Shown here piece by piece: positions 1 to 10,854 of a stretch of DNA of 64,000 nucleotides. Position 1 is the stretch's first letter; each line of letters begins with the position of its first letter. The DNA is from Pilatotrama ljubarskyi (taxonomy: Eukaryota; Basidiomycota; Agaricomycetes; Polyporales; Polyporaceae), in the NCBI GenBank assembly GCA_022385805.1, contig MU277697.1, positions 1 through 64,000 on the forward strand, written 5' to 3'. The notes under the pieces were generated by a model. That model was not told where the DNA came from, did not search any database, and was given only the letters and a program-made list of their open reading frames with translations. A program made the translations under genes and the position numbers.

Positions 1-510
1 AACCGCCGGTACACCTCATTCGCTAGGACGGTACGTGCGGGAATCTCCTTCCTGCCGCTCGTCAGCCCTCTGACTCGAGATTCATATAGATACGAGGACT
101 CATCCTACATTTCGCACGCGCTGTGTTCGAACTCGCGAACGCCTTACCATGGCTCATCCCTTGCCTGATCGTGTCCGTCCTCCAGGATCTCAGCGGCTCT
201 CCCAAGGAACCCCCACACCACGTGCCGGAGAGCAAGCATCCTATCTGGGAAGCAGCCAGTCGTCGTGCGCATGATGCTGCCACGCCGGACTGGTGAGGGT
301 GACAATTGTATCAATAACTGTGTATTCAGTGCAATGCATCAGATATGTCCAGGAATTATCCGAGATGCTCATCGATATTTGATCACTGATCTTAATCGTC
401 AGCGGTGGTCGTCTTTCCTCTCGCTCATCCTCCACCCGAAAGACTGCCGTAACCTTACTGCTCGTCGCTCTTCCAGTGGTTCAACCCTGGGTCTGAATAA
501 GGCAGACGGG
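1..510. other. left flank of the transposase gene, no gene recognised
   Basis: No open frame here resembles a known protein. An open frame continues upstream of the transposase start at 511, but its residues before the chosen methionine look non-conserved. The stretch is presumably the 5' untranslated and terminal region of the DNA transposon. I looked for terminal inverted repeats shared with the region right of 4541 and found none by eye. Confidence 0.4.
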
Positions 511-3500
511 ATGTCCGTCCCTCAGGGGAAGCATCTCTGTACTTGTTCAAAGTGCAGACAGTACGTATGGTACGACAGCGACAACTGTGAGCATCCGGGG
601 CGATTATGGGATCGTCAAAAGACGGTCCAGTACCATCTCGACAATGATGCCCTGCGCACGAAGAATTATACTGAAGAGAACGAAAGGCGGATAGCGAGCA
701 TGATTTTCCTGGCCGCGGCAAGCTCCTCGGCGACACCAGGACCACAGCTTGTTCGAACTCGCGACGGCGAAGCGGCCTGGCCATCCTCGACTCGGCCGTC
801 TGAGCGAGGTGAAGGCCAAGAGCAGAACCCCGAGGCAAGTCTCTCCATCCCCAGACTTTCCATGTCGCTAACGCGTTCTCAGCTCCCCGCTGGGACGTCT
901 GAGGTACACCTTCCCGCATCTGAGTCAACGGATGGTACGACGCTCGACGACGCCGAAGAGCCGAAGGTGCATGATTCGGAGGTGAGTGCTCGCCCTTCGT
1001 TATGTATGACACGAGCTGAATAACGTTCGAAGTCATCCGCGTCAAGCTGCCACGCTGCCGCCGCCGAACGATTGTCAAAGCTCTCGTCCCTCCAGTCTGC
1101 ACTAGCAGCTCAGCGCAAGTTGATTCCCGCGACGATGGAGTTGCATTTCGCGATCGCGCCAAGCGCTCCCCTGGATCCCGTCCCGGCTCTGCACGGCAAC
1201 AAGGATGACAACGCCCTCTATCACAGCATCGCTGGCACCCTCGGCGTCCTTCTCGGTCAGTTGGAACAGCTCGAAAGCATCGGGAACAAGGATCTGGACC
1301 GCCGCCTCGAGATCCTGAAGGCCACCGCGGAGAGTCACCTGCGACTCCTGGAGACGAAGAAGGACGAGGCGTGGCAGGAGCTCATCTTGAAAGCTGTGGT
1401 GCCTGACTCTGCCGACGACACTACAGGTGTTAAAGTGTCCGGATATCGTGAGGCTATATCCCGTTGCAGTACTGGTTCTCTGCTTATGTCTCACAGAGCG
1501 TCCACCTCCACTCACGAAGACAATGGAGCCCTTCCTCCTCGTAGGGCTGTTCATGGCCTCCGTCCTCCATTGCCTCGCCGCCGTCTCCCGTAGTGATGTG
1601 CGCTTCGTCCTCGCTTCGCTCCAAGCCATGATCTATGGCTGCTTCGTTTACTGCAACGCGTCCGCACATCTCACCCCTGCGCAACACGATGTCGTCAATG
1701 CCGTTCCTGTCGACATTCGTACGGTCATGTCCCAGCTAGAGCTCAACACGGACTTCATCCGCTATGCAGCCTGCCCCAAGTGTTGCTGCACATACATGCC
1801 CGAGCCTAAGGCGACTCGACCCTATCCGCGCCGTTGCACATTCCAGGAGACTGACAAGGCCCCCTGCAACGCCAAACTGCTTTACCATCATAACCCTGTG
1901 CCGTCATCATCCAGCCAGCCGACCAGTGTCAGTTACCGGCCTCGTCGACCCTTTCCTTACCGCCCCTTAGAGTCTTGGCTCGCCGACATGGTTCTCAGGG
2001 CTGGCTTCGTGCGGACAAGCCGGAATGCCTGGAAAGCCACGGCGGAGAAGGCGAAAACATGGTGGACGGACATCTGGGATGCGCCGATCATGCGACAGTT
2101 CCTCGGTCCGGATGGAAAGACGCCGTTCTCCCATCAACCCGATGGTTCATTGCACCTTGTATTCTCTCTCTTCATAGACTGGTGCAACCCGTTCGGCAAC
2201 AAGAAGGCCGGGAAGTCTCATTCGATCGGAGTCATATACCTCGTGTGTTTGAATCTCCCTCCCGATCTGCGCTACCGCCCCGAGAACGTATTCCTTGCTG
2301 GCATCATTCCCGGTCCCCAGGAGCCAGAGCTGCACCAACTCAACCACTTCCTACGACCACTCATCGACGAGCTCTTGATTCTTTGGCATCGGGGAGTGTA
2401 CTTCGAGCGTACCGCCCTCGGTTCCGTTGGCCTCCTCATCCGCGCTGCAGTAATTCCCCTCGTTTGCGACCTGCCTGCTCTGCGCAAGGCGGGCGGCTTC
2501 GCCGGCCATTCGTCCGAGCACTTCTGTTCGTTCTGCAGGCTGCGCAAGTCTCACATCAACGATCTGGATCGGGCCTCCTGGAAACGCTATACGCGCGAGC
2601 AACATCTGAAATACGCGGAAAGGTGGAAGAGAGCGCAGACAGAGGCTGAGCGTGACAGACTCTTCAAGAAGTACGGCATACGTTGGTCGGAGCTTCTGCG
2701 ACTGCCATACTGGGATCCCACCAAGTTCGCTCTTGTCGACGCTATGCACAATCTGTTCCTTGGAGAACTTCGTCATCATTGCCGAGACGTCTGGGGAATC
2801 AACGTCAAAGACAAGTCCTCCGATTCCTCAAAGCTCGTCCCCCACACTCCCGCGGAACAACAGACCTGGCTGGAGAGAGTGGCATCCTATATTCGCGCCA
2901 GCTCACAAAGCCGACTTTCCAAGGTGCGCAAAGGATACCTTGCGGCTGTGGCAGAGTTGAATGGTGCCGTCCCGCCTTCATCGACCTTCGCGAAGAAGGA
3001 TTACGTCGATGCTTTACTGCGATGGGTAAATTAATTGATCATTCATGAACGTCTCGTTGGATGTACTGATGCGCTGAGACGTAGTGGTCTACGTCGCCTG
3101 GCGAAATACGTCTACCCCCGGTACTCGACGAAGCGACCACAGATTTCTATCTCAGTCGGGACCAGTACGACATCTCACGCTTCAGCGTTCTCGACCAAGC
3201 CACGGTCACGAAACTCCGCGAAGACATCGACTCGACATGCTTCCCTTCTTGGCTAGAGCGGCCCCCACGCAACTTCGGTAGCCCCTCTCATGGAAAGCTG
3301 AAAGCAGACCTGTGGCGTACTGTCTGTACAGTCAGCATGGTCATCACGCTCGTCCGCCTCTGGGGCGGTCCAGACGCCAGCCCGCGACAGCAGGCGCTGC
3401 TCGAGAACTTCGCACATCTGGTCTCGGCTGTTGAACTGGCGGCAAGACGGTCCACGAACCAGGAGCGGATAGACAAGTTCGACTACCACATGGTTGAATA

Positions 3501-4541
3501 CCTCAAGTCGCTGCGCGATCTGTTCGACCACGAGCTCGTCCCGAACCATCACCTCTCTTTGCATTTGAAGGAATGTCTAGAACTCTTCGGTCCCGTCCAC
3601 GCGTGGTGGGCTTTTCCTTTCGAGCGTTTCAACGGCTTGCTTCAGCAACTGAATACGAATAGCAAGTCAAGTACGTTTCCTGCCTCTATCCCTCGTACTG
3701 GCATCTGACAATTACGGGACATGTAGGCGACATGCCGATTACGTTCATGCAGTACTTCTACGCCGGAGCTAACCTTCGGTCGCTGATGGAAGAAATGGAA
3801 TGGCCAGATGCGACGCCTTTCCATGCTGTGAGAGCTACATACTATGATGCTTTCCGTAACGCTATGCGTGGCACTCGACTTGCTGACTTCCGACCACTGC
3901 TCGACCAAGACGGGGAGGAGATCGCGAGTTCCTCTGCCAATTATGATGAGAAGAAACTCGTCGACCTTCCTCAGGACATCTATGATGGATTACTACGACG
4001 TATTACCGATCGCGAGGGTCCCCTCTTCGCCGCTACCTTCGCCCGCTTGGAGGACCCTCGTCCGAGGCTCCCGCTAGGCGCGCAGCACGTCTCGACGTTC
4101 AATCACTTCGGGATCACCTATGCCAAACAGGCGTTTTCCCGGGCAAACTCTTATATCCTCTTCGACGACGTATCGGAGCGTTCTCAGGACTTTCCCCGAG
4201 CCGGGCAGATCCAAGACATCTTTCTCCACGGTCGTATGGTCGCGGGGAAGGCCATCGTTGAACCATTCTTCGTCGTCCGCGAATTTGTTCCCCTCTCTCC
4301 CCGGCACGCGGCAGTCGACCCGTTCCGACGCCTCGAGGACATCCAGGCGCGGCTCTTCTACAACCGTACAGGATCAACGCCCTGCATCCTCTCACTGAAC
4401 GACATCCGCAGCCATTTCGCCGCGTTGACATACATTCCAGTGGACATTCAAGAGGAGTGTATTGTCGTCAAATCACTGGACAGGGTAAGTGCTGAACCCG
4501 TAGCGTCTGACATACATTGACAGCGAGGTATACAGAGCTAG
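511..4541 (+). CDS. Plavaka/CACTA-like (Tnp2, Transposase_21) transposase, six exons
   Basis: Probable cut-and-paste transposase of the Plavaka group, a CACTA-like family abundant in basidiomycetes. My exons are 511-981, 1033-1426, 1497-3025, 3085-3670, 3727-4484 and 4524-4541, which join in frame to about 1,251 residues. The N-terminus has the typical CSKCRQ zinc-like motif followed by GRLWDR and a QYHLD stretch. The core carries the Tnp2 signatures: an aspartate in FIDWCNPFG, then FLAGIIPGP, a CxxC in FCSFCR, and DAMHNLFLGELRHH. The next exon has PSWLERPPRNFG, HGKLKADLWR and a HxxPFERFNG-like WWAFPFERFNG element. Every splice site is canonical and no internal stop remains, so the gene could be functional. 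The 1033 acceptor is the least certain; 1081 also keeps frame. The family call rests on memory of conserved motifs, not on a search. Confidence 0.85.
511..4541 (+). mobile_element. Plavaka-type DNA transposon, minimal extent (ends not found)
   Basis: The transposase-coding region defines the minimum extent of the element. Terminal inverted repeats and a target-site duplication could not be identified by eye, so the true ends may lie left of position 1 and as far right as the repeat-rich tract ending near 6051. Confidence 0.6.
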
Positions 4542-4559
4542 AGCCGCCGCCGCTCTGAG

Positions 4560-5065
4560 TGCTCTTCCCGGCGCCGGTATGGGGGCGCTGTGCCATGCCG
4601 TATGGCTCGGTGCGACGCGGTCTGGCGCGGCGTGGGCGTGGCGTGGCGCGGTCTTGCGTGGGGCGGCGTCGGGCGCGGTCTTGCGCGGAGCAGGGCGGCG
4701 TGGCGCGGTGGCGCGGGACGGTGCGGCGTGGCGCGGTGGCGCGGGACGGTGCGGCGCGGTGTGGCGATGTGTGGCGCGAGGCGGCGTGGCGCGAAGCAGT
4801 TGCCAAGGGACCATTGTGATGAGGCGGCATGGCTTGGTGGCGGATGAGGTGGTATGGTGCGGCCTGGAACGGCGCGCAGGGGCGGGGCGCGGTGCGACAT
4901 GGTAGGAAGCGGGATGGGTCGAGGCGGCGTGGACCGAAGCGGCGTGGGTTGAGGCGGGCGTGGACCGAAGCGACATAGGTCGGGGCGGCGCGGGTCGGGG
5001 TTGTGCTGGTCGGGGTCGTGTCAGTCGGGGTGATGTCGGTGGGGGCGATGGAGGTCGGGTGACGT
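4560..5065. repeat. GC-rich low-complexity tract of degenerate GGCGTGGCGCGG units
   Basis: About 500 bp built from degenerate G-rich units on the plus strand. The left half repeats variants of GTGGCGCGG and GGCGTGGCGC, and a direct copy of GGCGCGGGACGGTGCGGC occurs near 4710 and 4739. The right half (about 4915-5060) shifts to GTCGGGG- and GGCGTGGACCGAAGCG-like units. It begins within 20 bp of the transposase stop codon. Long open frames on both strands here are composition artefacts. Confidence 0.7.
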
Positions 5066-5542
5066 GAGGTGGGAGTTTCGACGGTCGAGCTGCGGCTGAC
5101 CAGGCGGGCTAGGGAAGCTTCGTCTCGCGTTGCCTCGCATGGCGTAGCATCGGGGTAGCCTATAGGACTCTTGTCGAGACTTGCGGAGCTTACGGGACCG
5201 CACCTGTACGGTGCGGACAGATGCATCTTGCGAGTCACGACGGACGAACGGGTCAACCTCCGGCGCGATTGTGTGCGCTACACATTGCAAGATATCATTT
5301 ACATCGCGTACAGGAAGCTCATGTACCGACTGGGAGGAGGCATAGGCAGGACGACTCCTCGGCCGAGAACTCTCTCGGGCGCTGCCAACCCGCATGCTTC
5401 AGCGCCTCCTGCATTCTTGGAGCGCCCGCTATTCACCTGGATTCGGAGTTTACACATGAGCCGCGTATGTTCTGGTCACATATTTTGACTTACACTCGAC
5501 TATGAGACGGATATGCCTCCAGCCCAAAGGTAAACCATTATA
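5066..5542. other. non-coding stretch with one perfect short hairpin
   Basis: No recognisable gene. A perfect 7-bp stem, CCGCACC pairing with GGTGCGG around a TGTAC loop, lies at 5198-5216. The stretch probably belongs to the repeat-rich transposon neighbourhood. Confidence 0.35.
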
Positions 5543-5650
5543 CGACTATTGTCCAGTCACATCGGCGTCACATCCTTTGTTCCATGAGACGCCTGTTGGC
5601 TCAATATGGCACGGTAGCATAGTTAATCCTCGTGACTGGACAATATTCAG
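5543..5650. repeat. inverted repeat pair, about 108 bp
   Basis: The left arm at 5543-5559 and right arm at 5634-5650 match on opposite strands around the core ATTGTCCAGTCAC / GTGACTGGACAAT, with one mismatch near the outer end. The enclosed sequence is about 75 bp. No clear target duplication is visible. Confidence 0.6.
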
Positions 5651-5675
5651 AACATACCCCGAGCATAGATTTCCG

Positions 5676-5757
5676 ACCGGACCTGTCACATTGTCGGCAT
5701 ATAGTTGTGACAAAGGAAAACTCTTCGTTCGACTATTGACCGAAAATGTTACCGGTC
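5676..5757. repeat. second, imperfect inverted repeat
   Basis: GACCGGACCTGTCACATTGTCGG on the left resembles, with small gaps, the complement of the sequence ending in ACCGGTCC on the right. It directly follows the 5543-5650 inverted repeat and shares its CTGTCAC-like core, suggesting two related fold-back units. Confidence 0.4.
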
Positions 5758-5823
5758 CATATCGAGGCATGCCTGCCGTGTCCATCGCTTGGCTCAAGCG
5801 CCCATGGGCGTCTACGCGAAGTG

Positions 5824-6051
5824 CGGAAAAGAAGGGGCAGCACGACGGGCATAGCTAGATACGTGACCCCCGAACATTCTCGGAAAAGCCTGGGCGTATG
5901 GAAACCTTTTCAGGTGTTGCTCCGATGCGGGTGAAAGTGGCGGAAAAGGCCCAGCAAAGGCTCGCAAAAGGCTTTCAAAGAAGACCTTTTCGGCCACTTT
6001 TACGAGGATATCCCGGAGTCCGGAAAAGGATTCCACCCGGCCGGCCTTTTC
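5824..6051. repeat. cluster of eight CGGAAAAGG-like motifs in both orientations
   Basis: Plus-oriented copies start at 5824, 5881, 5941, 5963 (CGCAAAAGGC variant) and 6021. Complementary CCTTTTC copies start at 5905, 5985 and 6045. Neighbouring plus and minus copies form longer inverted repeats, the best being 5934-5951 against 5983-6001. The arrangement resembles subterminal repeat arrays of CACTA-type transposons or a compound regulatory cluster. It lies about 500 bp upstream of the Msb2-like start codon. Confidence 0.65.
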
Positions 6052-6538
6052 AGTGACTATTCCGGGGTCGTGAATATCACAAAGCCTGTTGTGCAGTTGC
6101 CATGGTTGCACTTCAGAAATTGGCCCGTTCATGTCCGCTCAACGCTGCGCACAGTCGGATTCTAACAGAGTTCGATGTCAGCTCGAGTTGGAGAGCCCTG
6201 AGAGAGCCAGCCAGGAAGAAATGGAGGAAAAGGAGGAAGGAGAGCAGAAGATGATGGAGATCACGCTGAGCGGGTGATGTGTTGCCCGAAAAAGGACACG
6301 AGCGGACGAGCGACGGTTTGTTTCTCGCCTCTTGACCCGCCCCCATCCCCGTCCGTCGCCAATCTCGGCCAACTCGCCCGGTCTCACTCTCTTCTCTCTC
6401 TCTGCCTCCCACAGCAGCCCCACGCTCCTTCTCTCATCCCAAAGGCGGACGCGCCCGCCATCCGTCCTGCCGTCCTCGCTCGTCAGCGCACACATTCTCC
6501 CCGGTATACTACATCCCCCTGCTGTCCATCTCGACAAC

Positions 6539-9500
6539 ATGCGCCTCGTCTGTTCAAACGTCTTCATCGCCTCGCTAGTCGCCTCTGCTCTCCACGTCTC
6601 CCCCGTCCTAGCAACTCACTCCTCCTTCACGTCCTCTCATGCCCGTCGCTCTCTCGCTGTCAAGAGGGACCCGCTCTCTGCCCTTCTCGAGCACCGCGAC
6701 CTGGGTGATTTCATCCGTGAGTACCGCCTTCTCACTTTTCGTCTTTGCTCGAGCTCTCTCCGCCGTGGCCACCATAACGCCGTATGCCCACTCTGCCGCT
6801 CGGCCAACCCTCCCTCCCCGCCTGCTCTGTCTCCTACCACGCTCTAGAGAGCCTTCAGTGCTCCGCAACGAGGGTCAGAGGGATTCCGTCGCAATGGCAA
6901 GCCCGAGTCCGCTCGCGTGCACCGCTCCCCACCATTCGCCCACCCTCAGCTCACCTCCTCTTCCGTCCCCCCGAGCCCGTCGTCGTCTGGACAGTTCGCG
7001 AACGATCGCCGTCGCGTTCTCACCGCTGTCCGGTGCGGCCGCCATCCTCTGACGCGATGACTGCCCAAGTGATCATCACCCGTCGGCATTTGATGCGACT
7101 GTCTCTCCCACGCGCGCCCCATGGCTGCACCTGAGCAGGCAGCTACCGCCTTTCGTAACACGCACGCTCGTGAGCAGTCGAACTATCCTGCCCAACAAGC
7201 ACGAAGGCCATCCGTCTGCATTTGCACACAGTCGCGTCGCCACAGCGAATCTTCACATGGGCGCTTGTTCGAGCACGGACAGCCGCATGTATCTCTCTGG
7301 CTCAGTGAACCAACGGCTGCAGTAGCAGCAGAGCGCCTGGAAATCGTACCGCTATGAATGTGCTTGCTGACCACTTTGTACTGCAGAGAACGCGGGCGGC
7401 CTCGTCGGCGGCGCTGTTGGCGACCTCGGCGACTTCCTCGGCAACACGATCCAGAACACGGGCAACCTCGCAGGCGGCGTAGTCGGCGATCTCATCCCCG
7501 ACCCCGAAGAGTCCGCCACGACATCGCTCGTACCAGCGAGCTCGACCAGCCTCGCGCCCTCATCGACGGACACGCTCCTACCTCCTGGTAGCTCCCTACC
7601 GGCCTCGCTCACGTCCTCTGGCGCCACCACTTCTGCGACGGACTCGCTCTCCGCATCATCTTCGGCCTCGGCGAGTTTGAGCGGGAGCGACTCTGCCTCT
7701 CTCTCAGCGTCTGCCAGTTCGAGCGTGTCCGCATCCGTCACCTCGTCAGCGACGGACTCCGCCATCTCTTCCAGTGCGACCTCCGTGAGCGGAACCGACA
7801 GCGCCACTTCGTCCGTGTCCGCGAGCTCGAGTGCCAGCATCTCCGGTTCCGCTTCGGACTCGTCCGCGGCCGCATCTCCGACCGACTCTGCCTCTTCCTC
7901 AGCTTCCGTAACCGATACCCCATCGAGTCCCGCCCGACCCGCGTCCTCGACCGTCGCGGCCACCACCACCACGCCGCCGAACCCCATCGAGTCGCTCACC
8001 TCCGCGCTCGGCTCGCAGCTCTCGTCGTTCGGCGGGGGCTTGACCTCCGACCTCGGCTCGCTCACCTCTGCCTTGGGCTCCCAGGTGTCTTCTGCCCTCG
8101 GGCCGTCTGACACCGATTCCGGCTCGCCCAGCGCCACTGATTCGTCTGCGCCTGCGAACAGCACGGGCAGCGCCTCTGACAGCCAGAGCAGCGCTCCCAG
8201 CGGTGTGACCAGCGCGCCCGAGGGCGCATCGTCCACCTCGACCCCGCTCATCCCGACCTCGATCTCGCTCCCGCTGTCGCTTCCTTCGTCGCTCCCTCCG
8301 ATCTTCCCCACGTCGTCGTCGGACTCTGCGGCGCCGAGCGGGACGTCGTCTGCTTCGGACTCGGCAACGAGTTCGGATGTCTCGGGCTCCAGCTCAGCGT
8401 CCGGCAGCGCCAGCGAGACCTCGGCCTCGACCAGCAGTGGCCTTTTCCCCTCGAACCCGTTCAGCATCACCCTCTTCCCTTCCTCGACGTCCTCGGCCGA
8501 CTCGTCCACGATCACGTCGTTCTCGTCCTCGGGCACTGACGCGCCCGGGAACGCAACGATCACCTCTGGTGTGACCGTTTCAGGGAATGCGACGATCACG
8601 TCCGGCGTCACCACCATCACCAGCGTCAGCGGGAACGTGACTACTACGTTTACGAGCAGCGTGTATGTGTTTGGATTCCTCACAGTTGGTCTGCTAGCAT
8701 GATGCTAATCAACTACTTATACCCACAGCACGACGATCACCTCTGCTGCAGGCAATGACACCTTGACGAGCACGTCCACGAGCCTCAGCGATACTGCGAC
8801 CACAACGGTGCTGAACAGTACCGCGACCTTCACCAGCGCGAACGCGACCGCGACGAGCAACGGCACGGTGATCAGCTTCCCCTCGATCACCTCGAGCACG
8901 ATGAACTTCACCTCGCTCTCCACGTCCGCCGCGCCGCTCACGTCCACGCCATCCGTCAATTCCGAGTTCACGTTCGTCACCCAGACGAGCCTCGACATCG
9001 CACCGACGACGTCCAGCTCCGCCGCGGCGCCCTCGATCACGGACCCGGACCAGCCCGCGACGACATTCTCGTTCGCGTCGCCGTCGTCCGCCGCGGCGGA
9101 TCAGCGCCCAACGCAGGCGCCGCTCCCGAGCGACCTCCCGCTGCAGATCTTCCCCGCGCAGGGCTCGCACCCCGGCGACCCGGACCTCCAGGGCTACACG
9201 CAGATCTCGATCCTGTTCGACGCCGCACTCAACTGGAACTTTGTCGCGAAGAACCAGAAGTCGTCCTCACAGATCTTCGCGTGGATGTCGCCCATCCTCC
9301 AGGCCGCGCTCAACCTTGGGCGTGAGTAGCGTTCTCCTGACTCTCTCAGAGCTCGGGTACTGACGAGTGCATACAGCTTCCCAGGTCAAGACGTACGAGC
9401 TCAAGTATTACGCACCGAGCGACTACCACGGCCCCGACGACGTCAACCTGCTGCAGACCATGTGGCTCGGCTGGATCCCCAGCGATGACGTCGACGACCT

Positions 9501-10044
9501 CGCGCAGCAGATCAAGGTCACTTCCTCTGCGTTTTACACGAAGCTCGGCGGCCAGTACAACCAGCTCGCGGCGCACGTCGTGCCCAGCTTCCCCGTCACC
9601 AACGCCGTGGTCACTTCAAGCGACGGCAGCAGCTCTGGCGGCTCCAACTCGGGTGCCTCGAGCTCGGCCGCAAGCTCGTCCTCGAAGACGCGTGAGGACG
9701 CGATCATTGGTGTAGTCAGCTCGCTCGGTGCAGTCGCGCTCCTCATCCTCGCCTTCCTCGTCTTCCGTGCCGTCAAGCAGCGCCGCGAGCTCGCGCACCG
9801 CCGTCTCTCCGACCCGCGCGAGACCGAGTTCGTTGGTGCGCCTCCGGAGGACCACGAGTTCGACCGCGACAGTGTCGGTGGCCAACGCCGCCGCAGCTTC
9901 TACTACGCCGCGGACTCTCTGCGCGGCTTCCAGGACCAGCCACCGATGCCGCAGACCTCCGAGGATCCGTTCAACCCTGGTATGCGCGAGCGGCGCCCGC
10001 CGATCGGCGCGCCGATCCTGCGCGACAACACCATGAACTGGTAG
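6539..10044 (+). CDS. MSB2: Msb2-like signalling mucin, cell-surface sensor
   Basis: Likely plasma-membrane mucin feeding the Cdc42/Ste11 filamentous-growth and osmotic MAPK branches, as Msb2 does in other fungi. Exons 6539-6716, 7387-8662, 8729-9321 and 9377-10044 join in frame to about 904 residues. The start gives a signal peptide (MRLVCSNVFIASLVASAL). Then comes a long Ser/Thr/Ala-rich stretch expected to be O-glycosylated, with short GNATITSGV-type repeats. A conserved membrane-proximal domain follows, recognisable by ISILFDAALNWNFV, SSQIFAWMSPIL and YNQLAAHVVPSFPV, which I recall as the Hkr1-Msb2 homology region. A single membrane segment (AIIGVVSSLGAVALLILAF, near 9702-9770) precedes a basic cytoplasmic tail of roughly 95 residues. 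Intron 1, 670 nt as modelled, is unusually long and could hide an extra exon. Confidence 0.75.
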
Positions 10045-10854
10045 ACGGTCCGGATCGGGGCTGCTTCGTATGGACGATGACGACGCTTCGGGGGACTCGA
10101 TACAAAATGATACCACCAGGCTGAACGGCCGTCCGTTCCGCCGCCCTCACCCTTGTTCTCCACTCCCCCTTTCTCTCCCGTTGTTGTGCTTGTGGTATTG
10201 GGACCGGTCTCTGTTGTGCGTGTATGGGCGGCTCGGGCGGGTGGTATGGGTCGCGTGTCCGCGAGCATGGAGCGTTGTGCCACGGCGCCGGGACCATCCG
10301 CGACGATGTCTCCTCGCGCAGTCTCGTCTAACGTCCGACACGACCTCCCGCTCCTTTTTGACGACTTTCCCTCACTGTTGTCCCGTCTGCTTCTGATGCC
10401 CATACCGTACGTTTGCTTTTTCAATATTTATTCGCTCTGTGGTCGCTCGCGCTCCCGCCGTCCGCCGGGAGCGCGGCGCGAGAGTCGACTCCGTTCGCTT
10501 CCTTCGGTCACGTCCTTGCGTTCGTGGCGGCCTGTTCATCTTCTTGCTTTGCTATGCTCAGTCGTCGTCGCTACCTCTGTCAGGTTCGGTCCGCTTTCCA
10601 CGAATTCGCGTCGCGCTGGCTGCCACAGTTCCTGTTTTTCTTTTCTGACCTTTGTAGATGCTTTAGTAGGAAGTTACTTATTGACGTTATTCTTTTGCGT
10701 TTCTGAGTTGGCGTAGAACGATGTGTGTGTGCACTGCGCGTGGTGTCTACAATCAGGGTCTGGAATATGCAACATGTTGGCTATACACCCTGAGCTTAGC
10801 AGGTAGCAGGAGATACGCTCAGCGCTGGCGACATGGCACCTGTGCCTACGGAAG
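10045..10854. other. convergent 3' region between the Msb2-like and dehydrogenase genes
   Basis: No gene seen. The genes on both sides point into this 810-bp stretch, so it should hold two 3' untranslated regions and terminators. Open frames here have no recognisable motif. Confidence 0.5.

Noticed and set aside
4559..4905. Long Arg/Ala/Gly/Trp-rich frames on both strands after the transposase
   Set aside because: They lie in the GC-rich degenerate repeat and reflect composition; the transposase frame stops at 4541 after a short last exon.
7352..8683. 443-codon open frame on the minus strand, acidic and valine-rich
   Set aside because: It is the antisense shadow of the serine-rich Msb2 mucin exon; TCG and AGC serine codons read backwards give Glu, Ala and Val codons without stops. 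No independent motif is seen.
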